64,000 nt of DNA from Citromicrobium sp. UBA3494 (GTDB lineage Bacteria > Pseudomonadota > Alphaproteobacteria > Sphingomonadales > Sphingomonadaceae): positions 70,007 through 134,006 of the forward strand of contig DFQH01000010.1 of the NCBI GenBank assembly GCA_002377695.1. Direction: 5' to 3'. Positions 10,089-19,352 of the stretch are shown one piece after another; position 1 is the first letter of the stretch, and each line of letters opens with the position of its first letter. The notes below the pieces were generated by a model that was not told the DNA's origin, ran no database searches, and saw nothing but the letters and a program-made list of their open reading frames with translations. Both the position numbers and the translations under genes were made by a program.

Positions 10089-10101
10089 GTTTGCAACCGA
10101 T
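10089..10101. promoter_or_regulatory. Candidate operator upstream of the hydratase gene
   Basis: GTTTGCAACCGAT, one base different from the reverse complement of the 13-mer at 8108-8120. It sits 23 bases before the hydratase start, in the likely promoter region. It may be a site for a fatty-acid-type repressor; inference only. Confidence 0.35.
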
Positions 10102-10170
10102 GCTGCAGAAGCGGGAGCGAGCGGTCAAGCGAGGAGCATCGCGGCGACGATCAGGTACCCCCCGCCCGGC

Positions 10171-10184
10171 TTGATCCAGATCAA
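10171..10184 (+). promoter_or_regulatory. FNR/FixK box upstream of the Fnr-family gene
   Basis: TTGATCCAGATCAA matches TTGAT-N4-ATCAA at all fixed positions. Its centre is 60 bases before ATG 10238, a position suited to activation or autoregulation of the regulator gene. Confidence 0.85.
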
Positions 10185-10237
10185 GGATGCCGGAGGCAGG
10201 GCGGGCTAGGCGTATCCCCAGGAAGGACGCAAACCCC

Positions 10238-10939
10238 ATGAATTTCCCCGACCTGTTCGATCGTTTTGCCGATCGAGTCCTGCCCGCGAACCTTACCGAT
10301 GCAGCGATCCTGCAGCTGAGGCACGAAGCCTATGCGGAGGATCTGCCCCCCGGAGGCCGCTTGCATCTGGACGATGATCGCTCCCACTTCATCTTCGTGG
10401 GCAGCGGGGCGACCAAGCTGGCGGCATTCGTATCGACCGAACGCGAGCAGATCGTGGCCTTCGATTTCGCGGGCGATATCGTCCACGTTCCCTCGCGCGG
10501 GCGCTACAATTTCGCGCTGACCGCACTCACTCCGGCAGAGGTTCTGGTCATGCCGGCGGACAGCTTCTTGCGCACCACGCCCGAAAGCTGCGCCCTGCTG
10601 AAGGTCGCTTCCGAGGAAACCGCCCGCGCACTGTCGGCCAGCCGGGAGAATGCGATCACGCTGGGACGCAGATCGGCGCGCGAGCGGCTGGCGTGCTTCC
10701 TGCTGGACGTGTGGGCCCGGATGGCAGACCAGCGCAAGACGGGGGAAGAGGCGATAGTCCTGCCGATGTCGCGTGGAGAGATCGCCGAAAGCCTCGGTCT
10801 GACGATCGAGACCGTGAGCCGACAGTTCAGCGAACTGCGCGAGCTGGGCCTGATCGAGACCTGCGGACGATCGCTTCTTCGGGTGGTGGACCCGGAAGGC
10901 CTTTCGCGCTGCGCCGGACAAGTCGCGGCCGCAGCATAA
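10238..10939 (+). CDS. Crp/Fnr-family transcriptional regulator (FixK-like)
   Basis: A 233-residue regulator with an N-terminal cyclic-nucleotide-like beta-barrel and a C-terminal winged helix. In the recognition helix LTIETVSRQFSEL, Glu191, Ser194 and Arg195 match the E--SR pattern of FNR/FixK proteins that read TTGAT-N4-ATCAA. The N-terminus has no cysteine, so the FNR-type [4Fe-4S] oxygen sensor is absent; the four cysteines are at 118, 153, 209 and 225. ATG 10238 has AGGAAGGA upstream, better than an earlier in-frame start at 10187. FNR boxes lie before this gene and before ccoN directly downstream, so it probably activates the cbb3 operon and may regulate itself. Confidence 0.93.
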   Translation: MNFPDLFDRFADRVLPANLTDAAILQLRHEAYAEDLPPGGRLHLDDDRSHFIFVGSGATKLAAFVSTEREQIVAFDFAGDIVHVPSRGRYNFALTALTPAEVLVMPADSFLRTTPESCALLKVASEETARALSASRENAITLGRRSARERLACFLLDVWARMADQRKTGEEAIVLPMSRGEIAESLGLTIETVSRQFSELRELGLIETCGRSLLRVVDPEGLSRCAGQVAAAA

Positions 10940-10951
10940 AATTTCCCGAAA

Positions 10952-10965
10952 TTGATCTCGATCAA
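10952..10965 (+). promoter_or_regulatory. FNR/FixK box of the cco operon
   Basis: TTGATCTCGATCAA, a perfect match to TTGAT-N4-ATCAA. The centre is about 59 bases before the ccoN start, so a transcription start near 11000 would place the site at about -41.5, the classical activating position. Confidence 0.9.
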
Positions 10966-11017
10966 TGCACCGGAATCCGGGCGGCCTTAGTGGCGCCACA
11001 AACGGAAAGGGCAGTAC

Positions 11018-12718
11018 ATGCAAATCGAAGCAGCACTTGGGAGGGCCGGCCTGTGGTTCCTCCTGCTTCTTCTGTCGGTGGCAGTAGCAGCGACCGCAAA
11101 GGACGCCGGGTTCGCGGCGCACGCAGTCATCATCGGCGTCATCGCCTTCGTGATGATCTGGGTCACCGCAGGGCGGTTCGATCCGATCGCGGGTGGCCGG
11201 ACATTCTTCAAGATGCCCGATACGCCTTCGGTCTACGACGACGAGATCGTCCGCTGGGGCGCGCTCGCGACGATGTTCTGGGGTGTGATCGGCCTGCTGG
11301 CAGGCGTGTTCATCGCCTCGCAGATGGCCTTCCCGTGGCTCAACATCGAACCCTACCTCAATTTCGGGCGCCTGCGCCCGCTGCACACGTCTGCGGTGAT
11401 CTTCGCCTTTGGCGGCAACGCGCTGCTGGCGACCAGCTTCTACGTCGTGCAGCGCACCTGCCGCACGCAGCTGGCGCTGCCCAGCCTCGCCCGCTTCGTG
11501 TTCTGGGGCTACCAGCTGTTCATCGTTCTCGCGGCGACAGGCTATGTCCTGGGCGTCACGCAGAGCCGCGAATATGCGGAGCCCGAATGGTACGTGGACC
11601 TGTGGCTGACGATCGTGTGGGTCGCCTACCTCGTGGTGTTCGTCGCCACGCTGCTCAAGCGTAACGAACCGCACATCTACGTCGCCAACTGGTTCTACCT
11701 CGCCTTCATCGTGACCATCGCGATGCTGCACGTGGTCAACAACCTGGCGGTGCCCGTCAGCTTCCTGGGCTCGCGCAGCTACAGCGCCTTCGCCGGTGTG
11801 CAGGATGCGCTGACCCAGTGGTGGTACGGGCACAACGCGGTCGGCTTCTTCCTGACCGCCGGCTTCCTGGCCATGATGTACTACTTCGTGCCCAAGCAGG
11901 CCGAACGCCCGATCTACAGCTATCGCCTGTCGATCATCCACTTCTGGTCGCTGATCTTCCTCTACATCTGGGCGGGCCCGCACCACCTGCACTACACCGC
12001 GCTGCCCGACTGGGCGCAGACGCTGGGCATGGTGTTCTCGGTGATGCTGTGGATGCCCAGCTGGGGCGGGATGATCAACGGCCTGATGACGCTGAACGGC
12101 GCATGGGACAAGGTCCGCACCGACCCGATCATCCGGATGATGGTGATGGCGCTGGCCTTCTACGGCATGAGCACCTTCGAAGGGCCGATGCTGTCGATCA
12201 AGAGCGTCAACAGCCTGAGCCACTACACCGACTGGACCATCGGCCACGTCCACTCCGGCGCGCTGGGCTGGAACGGCATGATCACCTTCGCCTGCCTGTA
12301 CTACCTGTTCCCGCGGCTCTGGGGTCGTGAGCGGATGTATTCGCTGCGGATGATCAACTGGCACTTCTGGCTCGCGACGCTGGGGATCGTCTTCTACGCC
12401 GCCAGCATGTGGGTGGCGGGCGTGACCCAGGGCCTGATGTGGCGCGAATACGGGCCGGACGGCTACCTGGTGAACAGCTTCGCGGACACTGTTGCAGCCC
12501 TGCACCCGATGTTCCTGATGCGCATGTTCGGCGGGCTGCTGTACCTCTCCGGTGCGCTGGTGATGACCTACAACGTCTGGATGACGCTGGCCGGCAAGCT
12601 GCGCAACGAAGCGCCGATGACCGAGACGCCCCACGATGCCGATAGGGACAAGCCGATCGTCGACTCCCGGCCTCCCGCAGCTGCCGGTGCCGCTCCCGAC
12701 GCAGTGCCAGCCGAATAG
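11018..12718 (+). CDS. ccoN: Cytochrome cbb3 oxidase subunit I (CcoN)
   Basis: A 566-residue haem-copper oxidase subunit I of the high-affinity C family, with at least 12 membrane helices. It reduces oxygen to water at a haem b3-CuB centre. Visible ligand regions include [33 protein letters not shown], and the GPHHLHYT motif with the CuB histidines; a [13 protein letters not shown] segment follows. The C-terminus adds a polar Pro/Ala-rich tail. It opens the complete ccoNOQP-GHIS set and is preceded by a perfect FNR box, indicating induction at low oxygen. Confidence 0.97.
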   Translation: MQIEAALGRAGLWFLLLLLSVAVAATAKDAGFAAHAVIIGVIAFVMIWVTAGRFDPIAGGRTFFKMPDTPSVYDDEIVRWGALATMFWGVIGLLAGVFIASQMAFPWLNIEPYLNFGRLRPLHTSAVIFAFGGNALLATSFYVVQRTCRTQLALPSLARFVFWGYQLFIVLAATGYVLGVTQSREYAEPEWYVDLWLTIVWVAYLVVFVATLLKRNEPHIYVANWFYLAFIVTIAMLHVVNNLAVPVSFLGSRSYSAFAGVQDALTQWWYGHNAVGFFLTAGFLAMMYYFVPKQAERPIYSYRLSIIHFWSLIFLYIWAGPHHLHYTALPDWAQTLGMVFSVMLWMPSWGGMINGLMTLNGAWDKVRTDPIIRMMVMALAFYGMSTFEGPMLSIKSVNSLSHYTDWTIGHVHSGALGWNGMITFACLYYLFPRLWGRERMYSLRMINWHFWLATLGIVFYAASMWVAGVTQGLMWREYGPDGYLVNSFADTVAALHPMFLMRMFGGLLYLSGALVMTYNVWMTLAGKLRNEAPMTETPHDADRDKPIVDSRPPAAAGAAPDAVPAE

Positions 12719-12728
12719 GACCCTTCAG

Positions 12729-13475
12729 ATGAGCCTGACCGAAAAACACAAAAAGCTGGAGCGGAACATCACGCTGCTTGCCGCGGCGACCTTCGTGACG
12801 GTCGCGATCGGCGGCATCGTGGAAATCGCCCCGCTGTTCTGGATCGACAACACGATCGAGGAAGTGGACGGGATGCGCCCGTACAGCCCGCTGGAGCAGG
12901 CGGGTCGCGACATCTACATCCGCGAAGGGTGCTATTCGTGCCACAGCCAGATGATCCGCCCCTTCCGCGACGAGGTGGAACGCTACGGCCACTACAGCCT
13001 CGCGGCGGAAAGCATGTACGACCACCCCTTCCAGTGGGGGTCCAAGCGGACGGGGCCTGATCTGGCGCGCGTGGGCGGACGCTATTCGGACGAATGGCAC
13101 GTCCAGCACCTCGAGAACCCGCAGAGCGTGGTGCCCGAGAGCATCATGCCGCAATACGGCTTCCTGGCGGAAAACGATCTCAAGATCGCCGATGCGCGGG
13201 CCATGCTGCGCGCGCTGCAGACCGTCGGTGTGCCCTATACGGACAGCGATCTGGAAAAGGCCGAGACCGACCTGTTCGCCCAGGCCGATCCCGACATGGA
13301 CGCAGGCGACCTCGCCGAACGCTATCCCAAGGCGCAGATCCGCGACTTCGACGGCAATCCGGACCGCGTGACCGAAATGGATGCGCTGATCGCCTACCTG
13401 CAGATGCTGGGTACGCTGGTCGATTTCGAAAGCGGTGCCCCGCTCGAAGAACTGGCCGAGGAGACCGGTCGATGA
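12729..13475 (+). CDS. ccoO: Cytochrome cbb3 oxidase subunit II (CcoO)
   Basis: A 248-residue membrane-anchored monohaem cytochrome c. After one N-terminal membrane helix, the haem site GCYSCHSQM lies at residues 67-75 (Cys68, Cys71, His72). It relays electrons from CcoP to CcoN. ATG 12729 begins 10 bases after the ccoN stop; the frame extends upstream to 12636, but only inside ccoN. The stop overlaps the ccoQ start (ATGA). Confidence 0.96.
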   Translation: MSLTEKHKKLERNITLLAAATFVTVAIGGIVEIAPLFWIDNTIEEVDGMRPYSPLEQAGRDIYIREGCYSCHSQMIRPFRDEVERYGHYSLAAESMYDHPFQWGSKRTGPDLARVGGRYSDEWHVQHLENPQSVVPESIMPQYGFLAENDLKIADARAMLRALQTVGVPYTDSDLEKAETDLFAQADPDMDAGDLAERYPKAQIRDFDGNPDRVTEMDALIAYLQMLGTLVDFESGAPLEELAEETGR

Positions 13476-13636
13476 CCTTCTACGAGGAACTGCGCCACTT
13501 TGCGGACAGCATCGGCCTTCTTGCCATGCTGCTGATCTATCTCGGCCTGTGTCTGTGGCCCTTCAGGCCGGGCGCAAAGCGCCGCACCAACAAGGCAGCC
13601 AACTCTATTTTCAAGGACGAGGCCGATGGCCAATAA
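13472..13636 (+). CDS. ccoQ: Cytochrome cbb3 oxidase subunit CcoQ
   Basis: A 54-residue protein with one membrane helix (about 14-32) and a basic segment after it, the normal layout of CcoQ, which stabilises the oxidase complex. ATG overlaps the ccoO stop by four bases (ATGA), and the gene runs 11 bases into ccoP. Its position between ccoO and ccoP is diagnostic. Confidence 0.92.
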   Translation: MTFYEELRHFADSIGLLAMLLIYLGLCLWPFRPGAKRRTNKAANSIFKDEADGQ

Positions 13637-14537
13637 GCGCATCGACGAGGCGACCAACACCGAAACCGTCGGCCACGAATGGGACGGGATCGAGGAGCTG
13701 AACACCCCGCTGCCACGCTGGTGGCTGTGGACCTTCTACGCGACGATCATTTTCGCGATCGTCTACGTCGTCCTGTATCCGGCCTGGCCGATGGTGGAGA
13801 AGGCGACCGACGGCGTGCTCGGCTGGTCCAGCCGCGGCGAACTGGCGGAGGAAATGCGGCTGGCCGATCAGGCGCAGGTCGGTTTCCGCGAGCAGCTGGC
13901 CCGCGTCCCGATCGAACGCCTGCCCGACGATGGCGAACTGATGGCCCGTGCGGTTGCGGGTGGCCGGGCCGCATTCCAGGTCAACTGCAGCCAGTGCCAC
14001 GGCTCGGGCGGCGCAGGCGACCAGAAGCTCGGCTATCCGAACCTCAACGACGACGCATGGCTGTGGGGCGGTGACCTGAAGGCGATCGAATACACGATCG
14101 TCCACGGGGTTCGCTGGGCGGAAGACGACGAGACCCGCCAGAGCGTGATGCCGCCCTTCGAAGGCGCCTTCGACGAGGCCCAGCTGGGCGCGGTGGTCGA
14201 CCATGTCCTCTCGCTCAGCGGCAAGGCGCAGCCCAATGCTGCGGGCGCGCAGATCTTCGCGGACAACTGCGCAGCCTGCCACGGGCCGCAGGGCAAGGGC
14301 GGGCGCGAATTCGGCGCGCCTAACCTGAGCGATGCGATCTGGCTGCGCGGGGGCGACCGCGCCGACCTGCGCAGGCAGATTCTCGGCCCCCGGATGGGCG
14401 TGATGCCTGCTTGGGGGGAGCGGCTCGATCCGGTGACGATCAAGATGCTTGCCGCCTATGTCCACTCGCTCGGGGGAGGCGAAGACTTTGTTGAGGTCGC
14501 CGACAATCCCGAGGTAGAGGTCGATGAACAACCCTGA
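13626..14537 (+). CDS. ccoP: Cytochrome cbb3 oxidase diheme subunit III (CcoP)
   Basis: A 303-residue membrane-bound dihaem cytochrome c that receives electrons from soluble cytochrome c. The N-terminal FixP domain is followed by a membrane helix (about 36-52). Two haem-binding sites follow: CSQCH at 121-125 and CAACH at 215-219. It overlaps ccoQ by 11 bases and ccoG by 14 bases, so the genes are tightly coupled. Confidence 0.96.
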   Translation: MANKRIDEATNTETVGHEWDGIEELNTPLPRWWLWTFYATIIFAIVYVVLYPAWPMVEKATDGVLGWSSRGELAEEMRLADQAQVGFREQLARVPIERLPDDGELMARAVAGGRAAFQVNCSQCHGSGGAGDQKLGYPNLNDDAWLWGGDLKAIEYTIVHGVRWAEDDETRQSVMPPFEGAFDEAQLGAVVDHVLSLSGKAQPNAAGAQIFADNCAACHGPQGKGGREFGAPNLSDAIWLRGGDRADLRRQILGPRMGVMPAWGERLDPVTIKMLAAYVHSLGGGEDFVEVADNPEVEVDEQP

Positions 14538-16110
14538 CGAACCCGGAGCGGGCAAAGACCGCGACTGGTCGGTCGTACTGGACGACGGGGTCGCCAAGAC
14601 CAACGAACCCGTCTCCAGCGCGACCGCCTCCACCGGAGCGCCCACCCGGAGGCACGAGCCGCACGAGCCCAAGCGCGAACATCTGCCGGAAAAGCTCTAC
14701 GAAAAGCGCAAGGCGGTTCATAACAAGCGGATCGACGGGCCTTTCCGGCGGTTCAAGTGGTTCGTCATGTTCGTCACGCTGGCGATCTATTACCTGACAC
14801 CATGGATCAGGTGGGATCGCGGGCCCTTCGCCCCCGACCAGGCGGTGCTGGTCGATCTCGCCAATCGCCGCTTCTACATGTTCGGCATCGAGATCTGGCC
14901 GCACGAGTTCTACTTCGTCGCCGGCCTGCTGATCATGGCAGGGATCGGTCTGTTCCTCGTCACCAGCGCGGTGGGGCGTGCGTGGTGCGGCTATGCCTGC
15001 CCGCAGACCGTGTGGACCGACCTGTTCCAGCATATCGACCGCTTCGTGGACGGGGATCGTAACGCACGCGCGCGGCTCGACAAGGCGCCTTGGGGGCCGA
15101 AGAAGATCGCGCGGCGCGGCTTCAAATGGTCGATCTACCTGCTCATCAGCCTGGCGACGGGCGGTGCGTGGATCCTCTATTTCGCCGATGCGCCGACGCT
15201 GTTCACCGACTTCTTCACCGGGCAGGCCGCCCCGGTGGCCTACGCAACCGTGGGCATCCTGACGCTGACCACCTTCACGCTGGGCGGATTCATGCGCGAA
15301 CAGGTGTGCATCTACATGTGCCCCTGGCCCCGCATCCAGACCGCAATGCTGGACGAAAAGTCGCTGATCGTCACCTACAAGGACTGGCGCGGGGAGCCGC
15401 GCGGCAGCCTGAAGAAAGCGAAGAAAGACCCCGAGCATTACGGCGACTGCATCGATTGCAACCAGTGCGTCGCGGTCTGCCCCACCGGGATCGACATTCG
15501 CGAAGGCCCGCAGATCGGCTGCATCACCTGCGCGCTGTGCATCGATGCGTGCGACCGCGTGATGAAGGACATCGGGCGCCCGCGCGGCCTGATCGACTAC
15601 GCCACGCTGGAGGCATGCCGCGAGGAAGCGCAGGGCCACCCCGCCCAGCCCGCGTGGAAGGCTCTGCTGCGCCCGCGTACCTTCGTCTATTTCGGGGTGT
15701 GGGGCGGTATCGGCGCGGCATTGCTCTTCGCACTGGGCACGCGCTCGCACACGGACCTTACCGTATCGCCCGATCGCAACCCGCCCTTCATGCTGCTGAG
15801 CGACGGCTCGGTCCGCAATTCCTACACGCTCAAGCTGCGCAACATGGAAAGCCGCCCGCGCGAGATGGAGGTGTCCGTTGAAGGTCTGCCCGGCGCGCGC
15901 ATGTGGACCGACACGATCAACGCACGCGAGGCGGCGCCCAGCATCACCTTTAACGTGCCCGCCGACCAGATCCGCACCGTGCGCGCCTATGTGATGGCGC
16001 CGAGCGATACGACCTCGCGCGAGTTCACCTTCCGGCTGACCTCGCTCGACGAACAGCGCGAGACCGATACGGTCGAGACCCGCTTCGATGCCCCCGCAGG
16101 AGGATCGTGA
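14524..16110 (+). CDS. ccoG: Cytochrome c oxidase accessory protein CcoG (FixG/RdxA)
   Basis: A 528-residue membrane ferredoxin-type protein needed for cbb3 assembly; the family reduces Cu(II) for delivery to the oxidase. There is a polar N-terminal 60 residues, then several membrane helices with WCGYACPQTVW. Two [4Fe-4S] motifs follow (CIDCNQCVAVCP and CITCALCIDACD), then a C-terminal Ig-like periplasmic domain. It overlaps ccoP at the start and ccoH at the end (ATGA). Confidence 0.95.
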   Translation: MNNPDEPGAGKDRDWSVVLDDGVAKTNEPVSSATASTGAPTRRHEPHEPKREHLPEKLYEKRKAVHNKRIDGPFRRFKWFVMFVTLAIYYLTPWIRWDRGPFAPDQAVLVDLANRRFYMFGIEIWPHEFYFVAGLLIMAGIGLFLVTSAVGRAWCGYACPQTVWTDLFQHIDRFVDGDRNARARLDKAPWGPKKIARRGFKWSIYLLISLATGGAWILYFADAPTLFTDFFTGQAAPVAYATVGILTLTTFTLGGFMREQVCIYMCPWPRIQTAMLDEKSLIVTYKDWRGEPRGSLKKAKKDPEHYGDCIDCNQCVAVCPTGIDIREGPQIGCITCALCIDACDRVMKDIGRPRGLIDYATLEACREEAQGHPAQPAWKALLRPRTFVYFGVWGGIGAALLFALGTRSHTDLTVSPDRNPPFMLLSDGSVRNSYTLKLRNMESRPREMEVSVEGLPGARMWTDTINAREAAPSITFNVPADQIRTVRAYVMAPSDTTSREFTFRLTSLDEQRETDTVETRFDAPAGGS

Positions 16111-16556
16111 TGACGAAGAAGTTCACTGGCAAACACATGGCTACCATCCTGGTCCTGGGGTTCGGCGTGGTGGTCGCGGTCAATTTCACCATGGCCTCGC
16201 TGGCCACCAACGGCTTCAGCGGGGTGGTGGTGGAGAATTCCTACGTTGCCAGCCAGAAGTACAACGGCTGGCTGGAAGAGGCGGCGCGGCAGGAAGCCAC
16301 CGGCTGGGACCTGAAGGCCGCGCGCGATGAGGATGGGCGCCTCGTGGTGGAGGCACTGGGTGCGCCTTCTACAGCGCAGCTGACCGGCCATGCGCGCCAC
16401 CCGCTCGGCCATCGCGTCGACCGCCAGCTGGCCTTCGTGCGCGGCGAAGACGGGCGCTTCACTTCCTCCGAGCCGCTCGACGCGGGGCGCTGGACCTTGC
16501 GCCTCACCCTGTCGGACGGGGACCGCAAGAGGGTCGTCGAAACCGCGCTGCCATGA
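16107..16556 (+). CDS. ccoH: FixH family protein (CcoH)
   Basis: A 149-residue protein with one N-terminal membrane helix (about 10-30) and a periplasmic domain; the FixH signature SYVASQKYNGWLEEA appears after the helix. FixH/CcoH helps assemble cbb3 oxidase. ATGA overlaps with both ccoG and ccoI show that it is a full member of the operon. Confidence 0.92.
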   Translation: MMTKKFTGKHMATILVLGFGVVVAVNFTMASLATNGFSGVVVENSYVASQKYNGWLEEAARQEATGWDLKAARDEDGRLVVEALGAPSTAQLTGHARHPLGHRVDRQLAFVRGEDGRFTSSEPLDAGRWTLRLTLSDGDRKRVVETALP

Positions 16557-18673
16557 ACGCACCCGCGGCCATCGACCGGCCCAAGGCGGCCGAGCTCGCG
16601 CAGACACGCCTGACGATCCCGGGCATGCGCTGTGCCGGATGCATCGCCAAGGTCGAGCGCGGCCTGATGGCCGTCGAAGGCGTGGACGCGGCGCGGGTGA
16701 ACCTGTCCGCCAAGCAGGTCACGGTCAGCCATGCCCCGTCGATCGACGACCTCGTGCTGGTCGATGCGCTCGACGCCATCGGGTTCGAAGCGCAGGCCAT
16801 CGGGCAGGCGGCCACCGGCCCACACGCCGCCGACCGAGAGCTGACCAAGGCGCTGGCCGTGGCAGGCTTCGGCATGATGAATGTCATGCTGCTTTCGGTC
16901 AGCGTCTGGGCGGGCGCGGATGGCGGCACGCGCGAGGTATTCCACTGGCTTTCCGCCGCCATCGCGCTGCCCGTGATCGCCTATGCCGGCCGCCCCTTCT
17001 TCTCCTCTGCCCTCAAGGCGCTGCGGCGCGGGCGGACCAACATGGACGTGCCCATATCGCTGGGCGTAGTGCTGGCGACCGGCCTCAGCCTGTACGAGAC
17101 CGCAACCGGCGGTGCGCACGCCTATTTCGATGGCGCCACGATGCTGCTGTTCTTCCTGCTGGCGGGGCGCGCGCTGGATGCAGCGATGCGCAATCGCACA
17201 CGCTCGGGAATTGCCGCATTGCTGAGCCGGATGGGCCGCCACGCGACGGTGATTGCTCAGGACGGTTCGACCCGGAGGGTTGCGGCCGCCGATCTGGAAC
17301 CCGGCATGCTCACGCTGGTCGCCGCCGGCGACGCGCTCGCGGCCGACGGCATCGTCGAGGGGGGAGAAAGCGCCATCGACAACGCCATGGTCACGGGCGA
17401 GAGCGCACCCGAGGGCATTGGCCCCGGCGACCGGGTGCTGGCCGGTTGCGTGAACCTGCAGGCCCCTATCAGGGTGCGGCTCACCGCCGTGGCGGACGAT
17501 ACGGTGATCGCCGAGATCGCGCGTCTGATGGAGGATGCGGGCCAATCGCGCAGCCAGTATGTGCGGATCGCGGACCGGGCCGCGCGCCTTTATGCGCCGG
17601 TGGTTCACACCCTCGCCGCGCTGGCCTTCGTGGGCTGGATGATCGCCGGGGCAGGCTGGCACCAGTCGCTGGTGATCGCGATTGCGGTGCTCATCATCAC
17701 CTGCCCCTGCGCGATGGGGCTGGCGGTTCCGGCGGCGCAGGTGGTGGCTTCGGGCGCTCTCCTGAAGAAGGGCCTGCTGGTGAAGGATGGCAGCGCGCTA
17801 GAACGGCTGGCCGAGGCCGATATCGCGCTGTTCGACAAGACCGGTACGCTGACGCTGGGCGAACCTGTGGCCCAGCTTGCGCATGTCGATGCGCATGCCC
17901 GGCCCGTGGCGCTCGCGCTCGCACAGGCGAGCCACCATCCCCTGAGCCGCGCGCTCGCCAAGGCTCTCGCCGCGCAGGGTGTGAAGCCCGCCGGGATCAG
18001 CAGTCCGGAGGAGATTGCGGGCGAAGGCGTGTTCGCGATGAGCGAAGGCCAGAGGGTCAGCCTCACCCGCCCCCTCACGGATGGCGGCGCTACCGCTGCC
18101 GAGCTGCATATCGCCCGACAGTGCTGGACGATTCCCTTCCACGACGCGCTGCGACCCGATGCCGGGCAAGCCATTGCGCGCATTGCCCAGGCCGGGCTCG
18201 AAAGCAGGATCATTTCGGGCGACCGTGACGCGGTCGTAGCCGGGGTGGCGGCAGACCTCGGTATCAGCGGGCACGGGCGCGTCTCCCCGCAAAACAAGCT
18301 TGCCGAACTCGAAAGGCTGAAGTCGGCCGGCTATCTGCCGCTGATGGTCGGCGATGGTCTGAACGACGGGCCTGCTCTTGCCGCCGCGCATGTCTCGATC
18401 GCGCCCGGCACCGCCAGCGATGCCAGCCAGCAGGCGGCCGACGCGGTGTTCATCGGCGACAAACTGATGCCCGTGGCGCTGGCCGTGGTCGCCGCGAAGC
18501 GCACGATGCGCGTGGTGCGCCAGAACTTCGGTTTCGCCATAGCCTACAACGTGTTCGCGATCCCTCTCGCGCTGACCGGAATGGTGACGCCGCTGATCGC
18601 AGCGGTGGCGATGTCCGTCAGCTCGCTGGTGGTGGTCGGCAATTCGCTGCGCCTGGCGGGGGCAGCACGGTGA
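16553..18673 (+). CDS. ccoI: Copper-translocating P-type ATPase CcoI (FixI)
   Basis: A 706-residue P1B-type ATPase that exports copper for loading into cbb3 oxidase. It has an N-terminal heavy-metal domain with MRCAGC (Cys27, Cys30), the membrane metal site CPC in ITCPCAMGLAVP, the phosphorylation loop DKTGTLTLGEP, and GDGLNDGPALAAA near the end. The TGESAP actuator motif is also present. It overlaps ccoH by four bases and ccoS by four bases. Confidence 0.95.
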   Translation: MNAPAAIDRPKAAELAQTRLTIPGMRCAGCIAKVERGLMAVEGVDAARVNLSAKQVTVSHAPSIDDLVLVDALDAIGFEAQAIGQAATGPHAADRELTKALAVAGFGMMNVMLLSVSVWAGADGGTREVFHWLSAAIALPVIAYAGRPFFSSALKALRRGRTNMDVPISLGVVLATGLSLYETATGGAHAYFDGATMLLFFLLAGRALDAAMRNRTRSGIAALLSRMGRHATVIAQDGSTRRVAAADLEPGMLTLVAAGDALAADGIVEGGESAIDNAMVTGESAPEGIGPGDRVLAGCVNLQAPIRVRLTAVADDTVIAEIARLMEDAGQSRSQYVRIADRAARLYAPVVHTLAALAFVGWMIAGAGWHQSLVIAIAVLIITCPCAMGLAVPAAQVVASGALLKKGLLVKDGSALERLAEADIALFDKTGTLTLGEPVAQLAHVDAHARPVALALAQASHHPLSRALAKALAAQGVKPAGISSPEEIAGEGVFAMSEGQRVSLTRPLTDGGATAAELHIARQCWTIPFHDALRPDAGQAIARIAQAGLESRIISGDRDAVVAGVAADLGISGHGRVSPQNKLAELERLKSAGYLPLMVGDGLNDGPALAAAHVSIAPGTASDASQQAADAVFIGDKLMPVALAVVAAKRTMRVVRQNFGFAIAYNVFAIPLALTGMVTPLIAAVAMSVSSLVVVGNSLRLAGAAR

Positions 18674-18831
18674 ACGCGCTCGTCTTCCTCATTCCCATCG
18701 CCCTGGGCCTGGGCGCGCTCGGCCTGGCCGCGTTCTTCTGGTCGATGCGCAACGGACAGTACGAGGACATGGAGGGCGCGGCCAATCGCATCCTGATCGA
18801 CGACGAGGAAGGGCCCCCCGATGACCGGTGA
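18670..18831 (+). CDS. ccoS: cbb3 oxidase assembly protein CcoS
   Basis: A 53-residue protein with one membrane helix followed by the CcoS signature FFWSMRNGQYEDMEGAANRIL and an acidic tail. CcoS is required for cofactor insertion into cbb3 oxidase. It starts with GTG 18670, overlapping the ccoI stop (GTGA). Its last 11 bases overlap the next small gene. Confidence 0.93.
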   Translation: MNALVFLIPIALGLGALGLAAFFWSMRNGQYEDMEGAANRILIDDEEGPPDDR

Positions 18832-19045
18832 GCTGATTGCGCTGCTTGCGCTCGTCCCGATCATGACAGGGCCGCTCCCCACTGGGGAGGACGCCATCAC
18901 CATGCGCCTGTGCGGTGGGGGAACGATCTCCATTCCCGTCGAGCGCGACGGAGAAGCGCCGAAGTCCGACCCCTGCTCGAAGGCGTGCCATGCCGGCAAC
19001 TGCCGGAAGCGTTCTGCCAAGCCCGGCGCAATCGAATTCGACTGA
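18821..19045 (+). CDS. Small cysteine-rich protein coupled to the cco operon
   Basis: A 74-residue protein with a hydrophobic N-terminal segment (residues 3-18, signal- or anchor-like), a middle LCGGGTISIPV block, and a C-terminal CSKACHAGNCRKR cluster of three cysteines and one histidine. It overlaps ccoS by 11 bases and shares the operon, so it should be made with the oxidase. The Cys/His cluster on a likely exported chain suggests metal or redox chemistry in cbb3 biogenesis, but that is inference. I know no function for it. Confidence 0.75.
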   Translation: MTGELIALLALVPIMTGPLPTGEDAITMRLCGGGTISIPVERDGEAPKSDPCSKACHAGNCRKRSAKPGAIEFD

Positions 19046-19057
19046 AGGAGAAAGCCT

Positions 19058-19321
19058 ATGCCGCTCTGGTTCTTTCCCACTCTCATGGGAGCTCTTGCCA
19101 CGATCAGCCTCGCCGCAGGGATCTGGCTGCTTCTCCATCTGCCCGATGTGGCGCGCGTCTTCAGAGGTTCGCGCAGCGGCGAGTTCGTCCGCAATTCGGG
19201 CAGGAAATTTGCATCGCGCGGGGCCGTGTGGCTCGCGCTGATCCTGTTCAACGGAGGCTGGATCGCCTGCGTGGTGCTGTGGGTTTTCCTTCCGGGTAGC
19301 GATGCCAACCCGGTGAGCTAG
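19058..19321 (+). CDS. Small two-helix membrane protein at the end of the cco operon
   Basis: An 87-residue protein with hydrophobic helices at about 5-27 and 56-80 and a basic loop between them (RGSRSGEFVRNSGRKF). It begins 12 bases after the cysteine-rich gene and has a strong GAAGGAG ribosome site. No enzyme motif is visible and no family is recognised. Its position suggests a partner of the preceding protein or an accessory to respiration. It converges on hemN (31-base gap). Confidence 0.7.
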   Translation: MPLWFFPTLMGALATISLAAGIWLLLHLPDVARVFRGSRSGEFVRNSGRKFASRGAVWLALILFNGGWIACVVLWVFLPGSDANPVS

Positions 19322-19352
19322 ACACGGGACCGGGCCGCACGGCTCGCTCCGG

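Noticed and set aside
10181..12634. An 817-codon minus-strand frame opposite the regulator and ccoN
   Set aside because: It is a His/Gln/Arg-rich shadow of ccoN with no family signature.
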